Source: Stemphylium vesicarium (lineage: Eukaryota > Ascomycota > Dothideomycetes > Pleosporales > Pleosporaceae). Taken from it: a stretch of DNA of 64,000 bases. This document shows positions 11,601 to 23,610 of this stretch, piece by piece. The notes beneath the pieces were generated by a model that worked only from the letters and a program-made list of their open reading frames with translations, ran no database searches and had not been told where the DNA came from. The position numbers and the translations under genes are program-made. The stretch lies in NCBI GenBank assembly GCA_004380135.1, contig QXCR01000008.1, forward strand, positions 310,001 through 374,000. The letters run 5' to 3'. Position 1 is the first letter of the stretch, and every line of letters begins with the position of its first letter.

Positions 11601-13510
11601 CGTGTCAACCAGCGCCAACCCCCCAGCCCCCCCCCTCCCCAAGGTAAGAAAACGACAAGTCACGCTGCCTCCCCAGTCGAGACCTGTATACCTACATAGA
11701 TACGACAAGAGACATATTTCGTTTCCGACATGCCCGTGCTGCATAACCGCTGAAGACGGGAAATTGCCTTGTTGGAGCGTGTTTGACCCTGCCTTGTCCC
11801 CGAGAATGAGGATGCTGTACTACACGTCAACCAGCATGGCCGCAGCTACCACGGCCGGCCACAAAGCTGTGGGATCAACGATTTCATCCGCGGCGCAACA
11901 TGTGTGTGCAACAGCAAAGGTGAAGGGTATTGACCGAAACTTGCTATTCTCCCTTGTTTGTGCATACGCTGGGATCTAGTTTAGTTTCGTTTATAGAGAG
12001 AGAGAGAGAGTGTGTGTGTGTGTGTGTGTGTACAACAGCGGTTTCTCTGCACACGCACACTTCAATGTCTCACTGCGAAAGGAATAAACTTTCACTTCAC
12101 ACCCGTTATACTAGCGAGCGAGAATAAACGTGTGCACATGTACAGGCTGCTGCGGTAAGACACTAATAGACTTTTGCTTGCTGCGTCTTGTCTCGTTGCA
12201 TGGGTCCTATACCTCACCTCAACAAGACAACATACTTTATGCCGTGGACGCCCTGTCCCGTCTTAATCAAGATGCAACGTGTGTGAACTGCACAATCCCC
12301 CGTTGTGCAGCGCGTCTGCATCTTGTTTCTTGTGTCTACTTGTCGTTTTCTTGGTATCTAGCATGAGATGAACATGTGCTGTAGTACGTACACCTTGTAT
12401 GACTGCTCTTCTACTGTTGCAGCAACAGTGCTCCGTATTGGTCTACATGACTCGCCCTGGTACTATTCTGGGGAGACTTGGCTCTCTATGCTGTGATACG
12501 GGTAGGCCAAATGGAATTCACGGAATGTTCTACTTCGTTTGCGTATACGTGGATGCTTGGGTGACGAGTTGGGAAGGGGACGAGTAAGCGAGTGGTATGC
12601 ATGTGCGGTTCTACGATTTATGGATGGACGTGAGTGGAGTTTACTGTTCTACATGGTAGATGTAGTTTTTACCTTGTCGTTTGGTGAGTTAGATGATACT
12701 CTCTCCCCTCTGCTTGAAAGCACGTAACAGCCTGGTTGTGAAAACGCACACATCCTTCAGACTTTGCTATCTCACAGCCAGCACATGCCAAGTAAAAAAT
12801 GTCCATCCTACATGCCACGAAACCAGCAGTAGCATTCTCTCGATCATCACATGCCAAACATCACGCGCGTCCATGCATCTCTACAGACTCAACCACGACA
12901 ACGAAAGACAACCAAAAAAGGATCCGACGTTTCAAAGTTTAATATTCGGTTCTCTTCACCCTCTCCAGCTGACAGCTGACACATGTAACTAATCTCGCGC
13001 TTCGCATGCCCTTGCATGTGCAGGTTATCGTTTTCGCTACCATGAATTCTCTGCCCTGCATTGCATTACGAGCTGTGGTGAAACAATCGCTTGCGTTCTG
13101 TCGGATTAGAAAAAGATGATGATCCTTCGCACCTCATACGACTTTGAGACACGGACGTCGCAGTAGCAACTATGAGGAGAGGAACGGCGGCTACTAGCAC
13201 CCTTTGGCTGTTTCTGGACCCGAGGACGAAATCGAAAATATGGGAAATGGTGTTGGCTGCGGAGCCACAGTATCTGTGTTGTGGGGTACGAACTGCTGAC
13301 ACTGCGTCTTCGCTGCGGCCCGTCACTTCTGCACGTCGACCCGTAACGTTCTCAACACATGTCTGCGTTCGTAACCCATCATGTGCGCACCTGCGTTTCT
13401 CCCGACAAGGGGGCTGGGGTCTCGAGGCGAGATACTCTATTGTGCCGCGGGAGTGCCCAACCAATTTTCGATCGACATGCGAGGGTAGGCTTGCATGTCG
13501 TGTTTATCAC
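8638..13510. other. 4.9-kb gene-free region downstream of the C2H2 regulator
   Basis: No supported gene. The frames present (for example 9712-10287 minus and 11219-11647 plus) read as random sequence without family resemblance or coherent splice sites. A dinucleotide microsatellite at 11995-12030 is the only clear structure. The last few hundred bases before 13511 are the 3' flank of NPA3. Confidence 0.5.
11995..12030. repeat. Compound (AG)n(TG)n microsatellite
   Basis: Eight AG units are followed directly by ten TG units, uninterrupted, in the gene-free region. Confidence 0.9.
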
Positions 13511-14836
13511 TCATGTGAACTTGGCCATGTTCACGTATCGCGCAAAACTGTTATCTTCGCCCTGGTCAAGACCGCGGTCATGGACAGCCTGCCTGTATCG
13601 CTCCTTGATGCCAGTCTCTGGGTCGTCCGAGTCCATTTCGTCTTCGTAGTCGAGATCGTCGTGCATTATCCCGTCTTCCTCAGAGTCCTCTGCATCGCTG
13701 ACAGTCTCGGGTTCCTCCTTGCGAGGTTTTGGCTTGGGCTTGGATCCGGCACCCCCGACCTTCATGTCCTTCATCATCTTGTCCAACTCCCGCTGACGCG
13801 AGTCCTTCTTCTCCTGCTCTCTTTCTGCTCTCCTTCGCTCCAGCTCGGGTTTGTAGTCGCGCTCAAATTCTTCCTTCTTCTCCTGCACGCCCTTGAAGAA
13901 TTCGTCCATGCCATCTCCTGTCATAGCACTAACGCCTACAACGCTGAGGTGCTTGTAAAACTCCTCGAGCACGAGAGACATGCTGTTGAGCAGACTGCCC
14001 ATGTATCCGCTGCCTCCACCGACACCCTCACCACCGAAACTGCCACCTTCCTCTTCGTTGCGGAGGGCGGTTTGGAAAGCCTCAAAGTCGGTCATCCAGT
14101 CTTTGGCAAACTGAGCATCTTGTGCATCGGTCTTGTTGAAGACCAGGATCATGGGAAGTTTCGTCTTGTAGAGAATGGAGCAGGCATAGAGCATGTTGGA
14201 CATGAAGGTACTTGTACTGGTGGTGCGCGGCGTGTCGATGATGTATGCAATGACGGTGGGGAAAGTGCTGGCCAAACTCGAGAGGAGAATCTCTCCACTT
14301 GCTGACCAGACGAAGACCTCAATCTGGCCTGGGGTGTCCACCAGGATGTGCTTGACCTGCGGTTGTGCTGCCGGAGCGGGCTGTTTATCTTTTCCACCGC
14401 TTGTCATGAACTCGACTGTGCTTTGCTCTGGCTCTTTTGAAGGTGCTGGCGCCTGTGTTCGCTTTTCCAACAGGCCTATGACCTGGTCGATCTTCGTGCT
14501 GAACAAGTTCAAACTGGTCAGGATGCCACCATTGGGGCCAAGGTTGAACTGCTTCATGACCTCTTTGTAGTTTACGCTGTCGCGGATGTCGATGTTGGGT
14601 GTGAAGGGGACATGGTGGACAGCGGGGTCGAGGTTGATAATGTATGGCGGGGTCGGGGAGGCCTTGGAGACGGAGGGTTCGCTCTGCGTCGGATCGGGAT
14701 GGGTGTATAGATGTGAGACGAGTCGCTGCATGAATGTCGTCTTTCCACTCCCTGCCATGCCCACGCATACAATCGAGACGGGCGCGTTTGAGCTTGCGGC
14801 GGGCGCGGAGCCCTCGGGGGCCTGTGAGACTGACAT
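13511..14836 (-). CDS. NPA3: GPN-loop GTPase 1, Npa3/XAB1 (441 aa, intronless)
   Basis: A small GTPase needed for assembly and nuclear import of RNA polymerase II. Motifs in order: P-loop GMAGSGKTT (residues 26-34), IINLDPAVHHVPF, the diagnostic Gly-Pro-Asn insertion in NLGPNGGI (GPN at 100-102), G3 DTPGQIE (about 172) and G4 FNKTD (about 240). An insert of about 35 residues rich in Pro/Gln/Lys lies between the GPN loop and G3. The C-terminal third is a charged coiled-coil-like region (many K/E, ERRRAEREQEKKD) with an acidic tail, as is usual for GPN1 rather than GPN2 or GPN3. The ATG at 14836 starts MSVSQAPEG, and the P-loop follows at the normal distance. The gene is head-to-head with the CWF19-like gene, sharing 290 bp. 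A long opposite-strand frame (13172-14305) is a compositional shadow. Confidence 0.93.
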   Translation of the reverse strand: MSVSQAPEGSAPAASSNAPVSIVCVGMAGSGKTTFMQRLVSHLYTHPDPTQSEPSVSKASPTPPYIINLDPAVHHVPFTPNIDIRDSVNYKEVMKQFNLGPNGGILTSLNLFSTKIDQVIGLLEKRTQAPAPSKEPEQSTVEFMTSGGKDKQPAPAAQPQVKHILVDTPGQIEVFVWSASGEILLSSLASTFPTVIAYIIDTPRTTSTSTFMSNMLYACSILYKTKLPMILVFNKTDAQDAQFAKDWMTDFEAFQTALRNEEEGGSFGGEGVGGGSGYMGSLLNSMSLVLEEFYKHLSVVGVSAMTGDGMDEFFKGVQEKKEEFERDYKPELERRRAEREQEKKDSRQRELDKMMKDMKVGGAGSKPKPKPRKEEPETVSDAEDSEEDGIMHDDLDYEDEMDSDDPETGIKERYRQAVHDRGLDQGEDNSFARYVNMAKFT

Positions 14837-15126
14837 TTGGGAGTTATGGAGAGGAAGTGAGGGAAGTAAGTTAGGAAAAGATAGTGTAGTAGAGAACGGG
14901 CAGTCTCGTGAAGGTTTGTCGAATTACTATGCAGCGACAGTGAAGACTAGCAGAGTAGACGCGGTATTCTAGAAATTCTTAGGCGGGGCTGACGCGCTAA
15001 CGTTAGTGAACGGCGGCCGCGGTGATGTCAGGCCCAAGCTCCGACGGCGGCATCTAGAAACTTTGACTCGGCGCGCGCTCTCTCTGTTACACTATTTTCG
15101 CCAATTAAAGCAACATCCCCGACATC
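14837..15126. promoter_or_regulatory. Shared divergent promoter of NPA3 and the CWF19-like gene
   Basis: Two genes start at opposite ends of this 290-bp gap, so both promoters must lie here or overlap the leaders. I see no clear TATA box. Coordination of the two genes is inference from layout. Confidence 0.5.
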
Positions 15127-17295
15127 ATGGGCTTGGAGGACTTTGAAAAGGAACTTGCGCAGAACAAGAAGAAGGACGAGAAAAAGAAGCGGGATAGGAG
15201 TAGAAGTCGCGACAGATACCACCGCAAGCACCGCTCCTCGCGCCATCACGACGACGACGACGACGAGAGAGACGAGCGCCACCGTCACAAACGATCGCGA
15301 CACCACAGGGAGACATCCGAAGAACGCGCTCGGCGAAAGAGGAGAGAGAGGGATGATGGAGGCGAGCGATCGCGGCGCAAGCACAAGGAATCCCACTCGA
15401 GCGACGATGACGACAAGGAGCGATTGACGCGAAAGCGCAAATCGCGACACTACGAGGAAGATGAATCTTCTGGCGACGACGCGCCGCAAAAAAAGGATTA
15501 CGCGCCACCCGACGACGATATTCTGGACCAGCAGCTCGAGACCGCCGCCGGCGCAGACCTGCAACGCGACGACTGGATGAAAGCGCCGTCGTCGATGGAT
15601 GTTGACTACGTGCAGCCGAAGAAGAGGGAGGAAAAGACCACATACGTCAAGGAATCAGCTGCGCCACAGCATGCGCTCAAGGTTCATCAGGCCGAGTTGA
15701 ACCATCACCTTGCCGACTTGAAGGAAGAGCAAGGGGCTGTGGCCGATGAACCAGTGCAGAGGGAAGTGAGCTACACTTTCGGCGATTCTGGAGCGCAATG
15801 GCGCATGACCAAGCTGAAAGGCATATACCGAAATGCCGAAGAGTCAGGACGAAGTGTAGAAGACATAGCCATGGAAAAGTACGGCGACTTGCGGGACTTC
15901 GATGAGGCGCGCGAAGAAGAGATTGAGCTCGACCGCAGAAATATGTACGGCCAGGACTACGTGGGCAAAGAGAAGCCATCTGGCGAGTTGTACGAGGAGC
16001 GCAGGCTGAAGGCAGGCATTCACCGACCATCTCGCGCATCTGCAGAGCCGTCAGAACCACCACAAGGCGAAAAGGTCACTGATCCACGCCCAATCACAAA
16101 CACCGTCGCGCTCAGCCAAACCGAGCTCAACAGATTAAAAGCCCAGATGATGAAGGCCAAGATGAAGAAAGCACCCGAGGCCGCCCAACTCGAAGCCGAG
16201 TACAACGCCGCTCTCGCCAACACGTCCGGCTCCAAGGACCGCGACGTCGTCGTCCTTAACGCCATGGACAACCGCATGCTCGCGGGCGGCCGCCAAGGCG
16301 AAGTCACCGCCCTCACCAACAAACGCGGCACCGAGCGCGGCCTCGTCAAAGAAAACGAAGACATGTCCATCGACGACATGGTGCGACAAGAACGACGAAC
16401 CAAAAACCAAGCCGGCGGCGAAGGCCAAATACTCGCGGAGAAGATTGCAAAAGACAGCAAATTCGACAACGACCTCGACTACATCGACGACAACGCAACC
16501 AAACTCGCCGCGCGCGCCCCCAAATCCTCAATCAACCTGCGCAACGCCGCCATCCAAGACTACACCAAGATGAACCGCATCCTCGACGCGTGTCCGCTGT
16601 GCCACCACGAAGACAAGTCCCCGCCGCAGCCCCCCGTTGCGCCTATCGTCTCCCTCGGCACCCGCGTCTTCCTGACGCTGCCGACGGAACCTGAAATCAG
16701 CGCCGGCGGCGCCGTTATCGTGCCCATCCAGCACCGCACCAACCTGCTCGAGTGCGACGACGACGAATGGGAGGAGCTCCGCAATTTCATGAAGTGTCTC
16801 ACGCGCATGTACCACGACCAAGGGCGCGACGTTGTGTTTTACGAGAACGCGGCTTTTCCGGGCAGGAAACCGCATGCCGCGTTGAATGCCGTCCCAATTC
16901 CGTTTGAGCTGGGGGACACGGCGCCCGCGTTCTTTAGAGAGGCGATTCTGGCGGAGGCCAGCGATTGGACGCAGCATAAACCGCTTATTGATACGCTCAA
17001 GGCGTCAAGGAATGGGCTCGGCAGAGCGGCATTTAGACGCAGTTTGGCTAAGGAGATGCCGTATTTTCATGTTTGGTTTGAGCTTGATGGTGGTATGGCG
17101 CATGTGGTTGAGGATGAGAGAGCGTGGCCGAGGGGCGATTTGTTCGCGAGGGAGGTGCTCGGTGGCATGTTGGATGTTGATGTTGAGGTTGTAAAGAGGC
17201 AGGGACGATGGGTCAAGGGGGACAGAAGGGTGGATGCGTGGAGGAAGGGGTGGAGAAAGTTTGATTGGACGAGGGTGCTTACTGAAGGGCAGTAG
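15127..17295 (+). CDS. CWF19: CWF19/CwfJ-family splicing-associated protein (722 aa, intronless)
   Basis: A protein of late spliceosomes and intron turnover (S. pombe Cwf19; the S. cerevisiae relative Drn1 works with the debranching enzyme Dbr1). Residues 1-150 are an Arg/Ser/Asp/His-rich low-complexity domain (KKRDRSRSRDR, then long basic and acidic runs) like an RS region. The middle is charged and helical. The CwfJ N-terminal domain 1 begins about residue 478 with NRILDACPLCHHED, a Cys-x2-Cys pair typical of the family, and includes the HIT-like block PGRKPHAALNAVPIP. CwfJ domain 2 follows (YFHVWFELDGGMAHVVED) and the protein ends in the conserved basic block WRKGWRKFDWTR. The ATG at 15127 gives MGLEDFEKEL, a normal start for the family. 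It is transcribed divergently from NPA3. Confidence 0.9.
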   Translation: MGLEDFEKELAQNKKKDEKKKRDRSRSRDRYHRKHRSSRHHDDDDDERDERHRHKRSRHHRETSEERARRKRRERDDGGERSRRKHKESHSSDDDDKERLTRKRKSRHYEEDESSGDDAPQKKDYAPPDDDILDQQLETAAGADLQRDDWMKAPSSMDVDYVQPKKREEKTTYVKESAAPQHALKVHQAELNHHLADLKEEQGAVADEPVQREVSYTFGDSGAQWRMTKLKGIYRNAEESGRSVEDIAMEKYGDLRDFDEAREEEIELDRRNMYGQDYVGKEKPSGELYEERRLKAGIHRPSRASAEPSEPPQGEKVTDPRPITNTVALSQTELNRLKAQMMKAKMKKAPEAAQLEAEYNAALANTSGSKDRDVVVLNAMDNRMLAGGRQGEVTALTNKRGTERGLVKENEDMSIDDMVRQERRTKNQAGGEGQILAEKIAKDSKFDNDLDYIDDNATKLAARAPKSSINLRNAAIQDYTKMNRILDACPLCHHEDKSPPQPPVAPIVSLGTRVFLTLPTEPEISAGGAVIVPIQHRTNLLECDDDEWEELRNFMKCLTRMYHDQGRDVVFYENAAFPGRKPHAALNAVPIPFELGDTAPAFFREAILAEASDWTQHKPLIDTLKASRNGLGRAAFRRSLAKEMPYFHVWFELDGGMAHVVEDERAWPRGDLFAREVLGGMLDVDVEVVKRQGRWVKGDRRVDAWRKGWRKFDWTRVLTEGQ

Positions 17296-17791
17296 GTAAT
17301 CTGAGGGTGGTGGTCTGAAGAAACTGATTATTATATTACGAATGAGATCGAAGCTTGAAAGGCATTTTGTTTCGTCTATCCTGTAATCTGCTCATTTGCA
17401 CCTGGAGAATTCATCGCGCGCTCGCTCGCTTTCGAAAAGCTTCCTACACATCAGTGATATACTACCACACCACCACCAGCAATACAACTCCTTTTCGTGC
17501 CTGACGTATATCCGTCCATGCATAGTTGATACCCAGACCCGTCACATTACACTACACCCATATAATGCAAGCACATCTCTTTTTTCCCATCACCCCGTAT
17601 TATAACCTTGGCGTAGACCAACCCTCCAACAAGGAATGCTTTTCGTGCTAACAAGGTAGTACTGGTGATGGAGCTTGCCCACCTACTCACTCACTCGTCG
17701 CCAGGTTGGTGATTGAGGGCGCTACCACAAAAGCAAAAGTCGGCCACACTTCCCAAACAAAAAGCCCAGGGTATCAGAAGTTAGGGTAGGC
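17296..17791. other. Convergent intergenic region between CWF19-like and PKC1 genes
   Basis: The 3' flanks of two converging genes. AT-rich stretches downstream of 17310 suit transcript ends, but I can name no specific terminator. Confidence 0.5.
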
Positions 17792-20700
17792 TTAGGCGAA
17801 ATCGGCCGAGTAAGAGAAACCACGGAACTCCTCCTGCATGGCTTGCGACAGCACTAGAAAAATGTCAGTGGAGATCCGTTAATACAATAGAATGAACATA
17901 CCGGACTGCACGGGTGTAAGCACGGGCGTGACACTCGTGAATTCCGTGTCGAAGTTGCTGGTATCCGTTGGGCTCGTGATTTGGGGAGTGAAAGGCGGCT
18001 GGACTCTCTTGTGGTAGATGTCGTCCCAGTTAATGTTCCTGAAGAAAGCGTGGGACATGATCTCTTGCGCATCGGTGGGTCCAGATCCGAGTCGCATCTC
18101 GGGCTCGCGGGTAAGCAGCTTCTGGAGGATTGATACGGAGTCGCGCGGCATGTGGATGGGGTATAAGGGCTCGTCGGCGAGAATAGCGTCGTAGATTTCG
18201 TCTTCATCCTCACCACGGAAAGGTGATTGCTGGAGGAGCATTTGGTAGATGAGGACACCGAACGCCCACCAGTCGACGGCGCGTCCGTACTTTTTGTCCA
18301 AAAGAATCTGAAAACATTGGTTAGCCAGGTAAATGCCATGTCAAGCTATAGTGCTTACCTCCGGTGCCATAAACTCGGGAGTTCCACAGAATGTGCTGGT
18401 GGTCGAGCCATACCACATCTCTTCCTTGCACAAACCGTAATCGGCAACCTTGATGTGTCCATCCAGAGTAAGCATAATGTTATCCAGCTTCAGATCACGG
18501 TAAATGACGCCGTTCTCATGGAAGTACTTGAGGGCAAGGCAGACCTCCGCCGCGTAAAATCTGTGATGATGTTAGTACAGGACACTTCGTTTCGTCTTTG
18601 AGCAACATACTGTGCGCGCTTGGTACCGAACTGCCCCCTCTGGATGTGCAACATCAAATCACCACCACTGATGTACTCCATGACGAAGTATACTCGAGTC
18701 TCGGTCTGGAAACAAGCGTGAAGGTTGAGCAAGAAGGGGTGCCTCTCCTTGTTCGCGATCAGGAAAACTCTCTTCTCCGAACGCGTGCTCTCCACTTCGT
18801 CGTTCTCGATGATGAACTCCTTCTTCAGAACCTTGATAGCGTACAGTTGCTTGGTACTCTTCGTCTCAGCCAACATGACCTTTCCGAAGTTACCCTTACC
18901 CAAAACGGCAAGGAAATTGAAGTGGTCCAATCCTATTCTCTTGCCAGTTCCTTGCGAGTTTGCTGCAGGTGTGACCTTCTTTCCTTGCGCTTCTATCGCC
19001 GTAGATGGGGGCTGCTTCGCGGGTGACTGCGGCTCTGGCATCTTCGGTTGCGCAGGTGGCGCCTGCTGCGGAGGTTGGGATTGTGGTGGCGGTTGTGGCA
19101 GAGGGTAGGAGGATTTCGTGGGGTAGGACGGCATCGGCGCCGGCTGCTGATGACTCGGTGGGTAGTTTGGAATGTTCGCGTAAACCGATGGGTCGTAAGC
19201 CGCAGGTTGGGGCGCCTGCTGCTGTGGTATGCGTTGATCTGCTGGATAGCCGCTGCCCGACGATCTTCCGCTTCCCGGCTGGTAGTCTGTATTGCTACGG
19301 CCATACGCGGGTTGCGTAGTCTTGTTCATTGCAGCTGCAGCCGCAGCAACCGAAGACTGAGTGCGTGGGCCCGATGGGGGTCTTGACCCTGCAGTCGGCG
19401 ATGTTGGGGTTGGAGTCGTTCCAGATGTAGAGTATGAGGCGCGCGCCGCATCGATCGATGTTGCCGAAGAAGGGTAGGACTGCTGCCGCGGCGGTCCAGG
19501 TGGAGGACTCATTTGTTCTTTACCGTAAGAGTACCTGTCGGATTGCGCTTGTGCTTCCTGACCAGGCGCTCCAGGAGATTGAGGCTGCGCGGGCGGCAAA
19601 GGCTTTGTCGGTTGTGATTGCCGCAGAGTACGTTGGCTCATACCTGGACCCGATGAGGACTGCCCTCTTCTCGTTCTCTTGATCTCCATCAAAATCTGGT
19701 TGGCGACCTCCATAGACATGCCGCAAAAGTCCGGTACAAAATGGACACAGTGAGCGTGACATGTGAGACCACATTCTGGAGCACGATTAGCGGGAAGTTA
19801 GAATCATAGTGCTGTAAGTACACACCATTACACTTCTTGGTCTGCTTCCGACCAAGCGGAAGAACGTAACCACAGTGGCAGCACCAGTTGGCGCCCATGT
19901 TGGAGAAGTTCTCGAACCGATGCGGAATTCGGTGGTTGAGCTTAGCCTCGTCGGGATCGGTTTCGGCGTTCGACTGGGTGATGCACTTTGTGACGACCTT
20001 TGGATAACACTTCTTGTGACATGTGTAGTTGCAGTCCGAGCACTGCATGCCAGCCGCATACTTGAGGAACTCCCCACAGAGAGCGCAGCGCATGACGTTG
20101 TAGAACTGCTGCTGAACGAACTTGTGTCCGTATTGCTCGACCACATCTTCCTTGCGTTGACGAACGGCACCCTTGCGACCGAGGCCAAGATCGAAGGGTT
20201 GCTTGTTGCCGGTGTTCTTGGCGAAGGACATGGTGAGGTGGATACGACCTACAGGCTCCAGTGAAAACCAGTCATCGATCATAATAGGCCCCGTTTGAGG
20301 TTGCGGACCCGGCGGCTTCGCGCCAGCAGGAGTAGCGCCCCCAGCAGAGGCGCCTGCGAAGTTTTGCCCTGGAGGCGGCTGGAATTGCATGTCTGGTTGG
20401 ATTCCAGCGCTGCCTCCCATCTTGTCGGCGGCTACCCAGCCGGAGTTTGCGAGTTCAGTCTCAATCTTCTTTCGGCGCATCTCCTCGGCAATGTCCGATA
20501 TGCGCACCCATAGCATACCAATGGGAAGAAGATGGTCGCCCGTCTTGTCGTATACCGTAATTTCGATCTCGTTCGCCTTGTCGATGTTGAAGTCGTGGAC
20601 CTCGTCTGTCCACTTATCGTTCCTCGTGGGCTTCGTGCGACCCTTGATGGTATCCTCGACCTTGATGTTGACAAAGGTCTCCGGGCCTCGACTAAAGCGC

Positions 20701-21596
20701 CCGGTAGCTGCGTGGTCAACGTCGGCGACGGCATGTACGCGTAGGGAAAGATGGCCGCTCAATGGCTTTCTTTGGCTGGGGATGTCGAGACTATCGTCTA
20801 GGGGATAGTCAGTGTCTGGGCGAGCAGGTGTTCCTGGTGCAGCTTACCATCCTCGCCATCGCCCTCAATGTCCACGTGGAGATCTTCATAGCGCTTCAAT
20901 GAGTGCTTCAGCAGCTGGATCTTCTGGTTACTCTCGATGCGCTTGGCTTCGGCGTCTTGTTTACTTTTGCGGTCGCCCTCCATCTGGTACAAGCGAACCA
21001 TCTTCTCGATTCCATCTTTGTACTGCTTCTCCACACTGAGTTTGAATTCGAGTTGGGTCAGCATGAGCTGGATGCGGGGACCGAGATGCGGGGTATCATA
21101 TTTGATGAGGTCTACACGTGTTAGCCTAGTGCATATTCCTGAGGTCCGAAAGACATGTACCCAGTTTGCTGAAGTTGGGCCGCTTGTTGGGCGCGCCGGG
21201 GGCTGGCGGGGCATAGGGTGCGCGAGGAGGCTGCAAAGCTTCTCCTCCGCTGAGCTGGCTGTACTGGCTCTGGGGCCCGCCATAGCCTCCTTGGTCGGGC
21301 TGCATATACCCATCCCAGCCCTCTTTCGGGGGAGGAGTCAGTGGGTTGCTTGGGCCGTGGCCTGGCTGCAGGCTCATGTTCTCCATGCCAGAGGAGGTTC
21401 TCTGCACGTCCAGGTCCCGCAGCTTCGACTCGAAGTAGTCAATGTTCCTCCGGCCGTCCTTGATCTGCCCGTCGAGACGCGAGAGAACAGCCGGGTTGTT
21501 GGTCGACTGGCGCATGGCGTTTGCGGCGTTGATCAGGGCCTTTTCGCGGTCGATTTTCCGCTGCACATTGGCAACGGTCTCGTCGACGCTCGCCAT
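17792..21596 (-). CDS. PKC1: Protein kinase C, Pkc1 (7 exons, 1168 aa)
   Basis: Rho1-activated kinase at the head of the cell-wall-integrity MAPK cascade. Exons in transcript order: 21596-21161, 21111-20848, 20797-19826, 19775-18611, 18560-18359, 18307-17902, 17853-17792; they sum to 3507 nt in frame. Domains: two HR1 Rho-binding coiled coils (residues 1-75 and about 150-230), a C2-like domain (about 246-360), two C1 zinc domains (about 457-507 and 525-578; the sixth intron-proximal half of C1B reads CNECGLTCHAHC across a splice), a long Pro/Gln/Ser-rich linker (about 580-840), then an AGC kinase from about 845 with GKGNFGKV, YRDLKLDN, a DYG in place of DFG (usual in fungal Pkc1), activation loop FCGTPEF and hydrophobic motif FRGFSY near the end. 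Length fits fungal Pkc1. The start MASVDETVANVQRK is at the first helix of HR1. Confidence 0.95.
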
Positions 21597-23610
21597 GGTG
21601 AGGGTCGTCTATACGAGTTCGGCGAAGAAGGCGGATGGGACGTCTCTTCGCCGATGGAGGCGACGGGGTGATAGGGTGCCTGGCGTTCGCAAGGCGTGAA
21701 GAACGGGGCGGCACTCGGGCAGGCACCGGGCAGACGGTCAGGCTGTCTCTACGCGCGCGAGAGGAAGCCGCTACAACGCGTCGTCGGCGAGCGATGGGGC
21801 GCGTGGGCGGTGCAGGCCTGGGGTCAATGGCGAAGTCGTGCTGTGGTGATGTCGTCGGGTAGACAGCGATTTAGCTCACGCATAAGGTGGCTTAGCGGAG
21901 CCCCACTTTCCTCCCCTCTCTTCGTGGAGTGACGTCGGAAAGGGTTTAGAGCGCGGCTGTCTATCACCGGCCGGTGGGTTGTCTGGCTTCGTTGGGCGGA
22001 CGTCTCAGGCAAGAGAGGTTATGACGGCGCGACTGTCTGGGCGGCCGGCCTCTGGGACTGGTGGTGGGGAAAAGAGCCAACAGCAGCCGGTATGGCGGGG
22101 TGAACACACAACATATACAGGGCCTGCTACTACACCCGGCAATTGCATCGCACCCAGTCATACCAGCTTCTCCATTCGCGCCTCTTTTGCCCTCGTCCTC
22201 GTAATTCTTATCTTTGTTGACAGCAGCTGCGCATCGTTTTGGCCCGATTGGGCATCGACGCTTGACATGTGCAACGCCTGATGCTCTGCTTGTACGAGCC
22301 GGCTCTTTCACACCCAGCTGCCTCCATCACTCTTTGCACCACCCTCTGAAACCGTCATCACACATGCCGCAAACTCTTACGCGTCGAGCATTGGCCGCCT
22401 TACAGCTTGTAGATTGCTGCATCTAGTTGTTCTGCTGCAATTGTTCATTTGCTCGCGCTAAGCGGTACGCGTCTGCCCTGATCTCTGACTGACAGCATAA
22501 TAGGGGCAGCCTACCACTTGCCTACCGCCTTGCCTATCTTTGCCCCAAGCTTTTCCGCGACCAGTAGCGGATAAAGGAAATGCTTGGTCCTACCGATGAC
22601 GCAGGGCCTGTGTAGCTTCGCAGTCGTCACCAATGTCTAGTCTCCAAGGCCTCAGACTTCTTCAACCGCCAATTCTATTGTAGGACGTTCTCATGTCAAC
22701 TGCGTATAGGCATGCTACTCCCTTTCAGCAAATGGGTGATCTTTCCATATCTTTGCCCTGCGGTTTAGCATTCCGGTGTGCGAACGTGTTGTCGGGTTGG
22801 GAGGCCTGTGACGAGTAGTGGTGATGACGCCTTAACATTAACCACACCATGTAGGTACATCCTCCCCACGCGCTACACTTTTCCTTGCTTAAAGCGCGGT
22901 TTAGTTGTCGCAATGTCTAGCTTTCGCAGTTTGCCAAAGGGACGCCGAGTCGACAATTGAGTATTCGAGATTTTATCGTGCCCCAATTCTGGACGCCAGC
23001 CGCGGCGATGGACTCTCGCTTGATCTTGGAGGCTTGGGCAGGAAGAGCAAGGCTGTATCATTGCTGGTACATGCGGTGGTCGTGGTGGTGTTGGGAGAGC
23101 GCCTAGAGCCAATGGGAGCTCAGATCGCCCGTGTTGCTGGTCGCGCACCTGGGTGGCAGCATCGCGTGCTTCTTCCTCGTACCACTGTGCGCTCAGCCGT
23201 AACGAATCCAAAGCATTGCGGTCCATCCTTGCTATACCGAATACGAAAGAGATGGAAGATGCGCATACCTTGATAGTCATCATACCTAGCCCCAGAAAAT
23301 GACTCCAGCCACCACGGCTGCCCATGTCTCTAATCGCTGAGCATACGAGTGGCCGAACACCGGCGCTTAAGCCAGCAGTCAACGGAACGCTGAATAGTGT
23401 ACCGACTCGACCTCTCTCTAGGCCCTGAACATTATGCCTCTCAACCTAGGTTCCAGCGCGTCACTTGGTGGGCTGCAGCCTTCAATGAAAACCAAACCCT
23501 CTGCTTAGAGCTTTTCCATCGCCGCCAACCTTTACTGACTCAACCTTCGAACACTGATCTCGACTATAATTCCGAACCAGAATCAACACCAGAAACGCTT
23601 CTCAGTCACC
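21597..23610. other. Upstream region of PKC1 and of the damaged gene at 23.6 kb
   Basis: A 2-kb gap between divergently oriented genes. A minus-strand frame at 22873-23382 is open for 169 codons but depends on a non-ATG start, has no family resemblance, and lies within the length range of chance frames in this window. Nothing else is recognised. Confidence 0.4.

Noticed and set aside
13172..14305. 377-codon open frame on the plus strand antisense to NPA3
   Set aside because: The opposite strand has a complete GPN1 protein with all G motifs; the antisense frame has no family resemblance and arises from third-position bias.
22873..23382. 169-codon minus-strand frame containing a plausible-looking WYEEEARDAATQV stretch
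   Set aside because: It needs a non-ATG start, the rest of the translation is incoherent, and its length is within chance range. I could not find a splice model that improves it.
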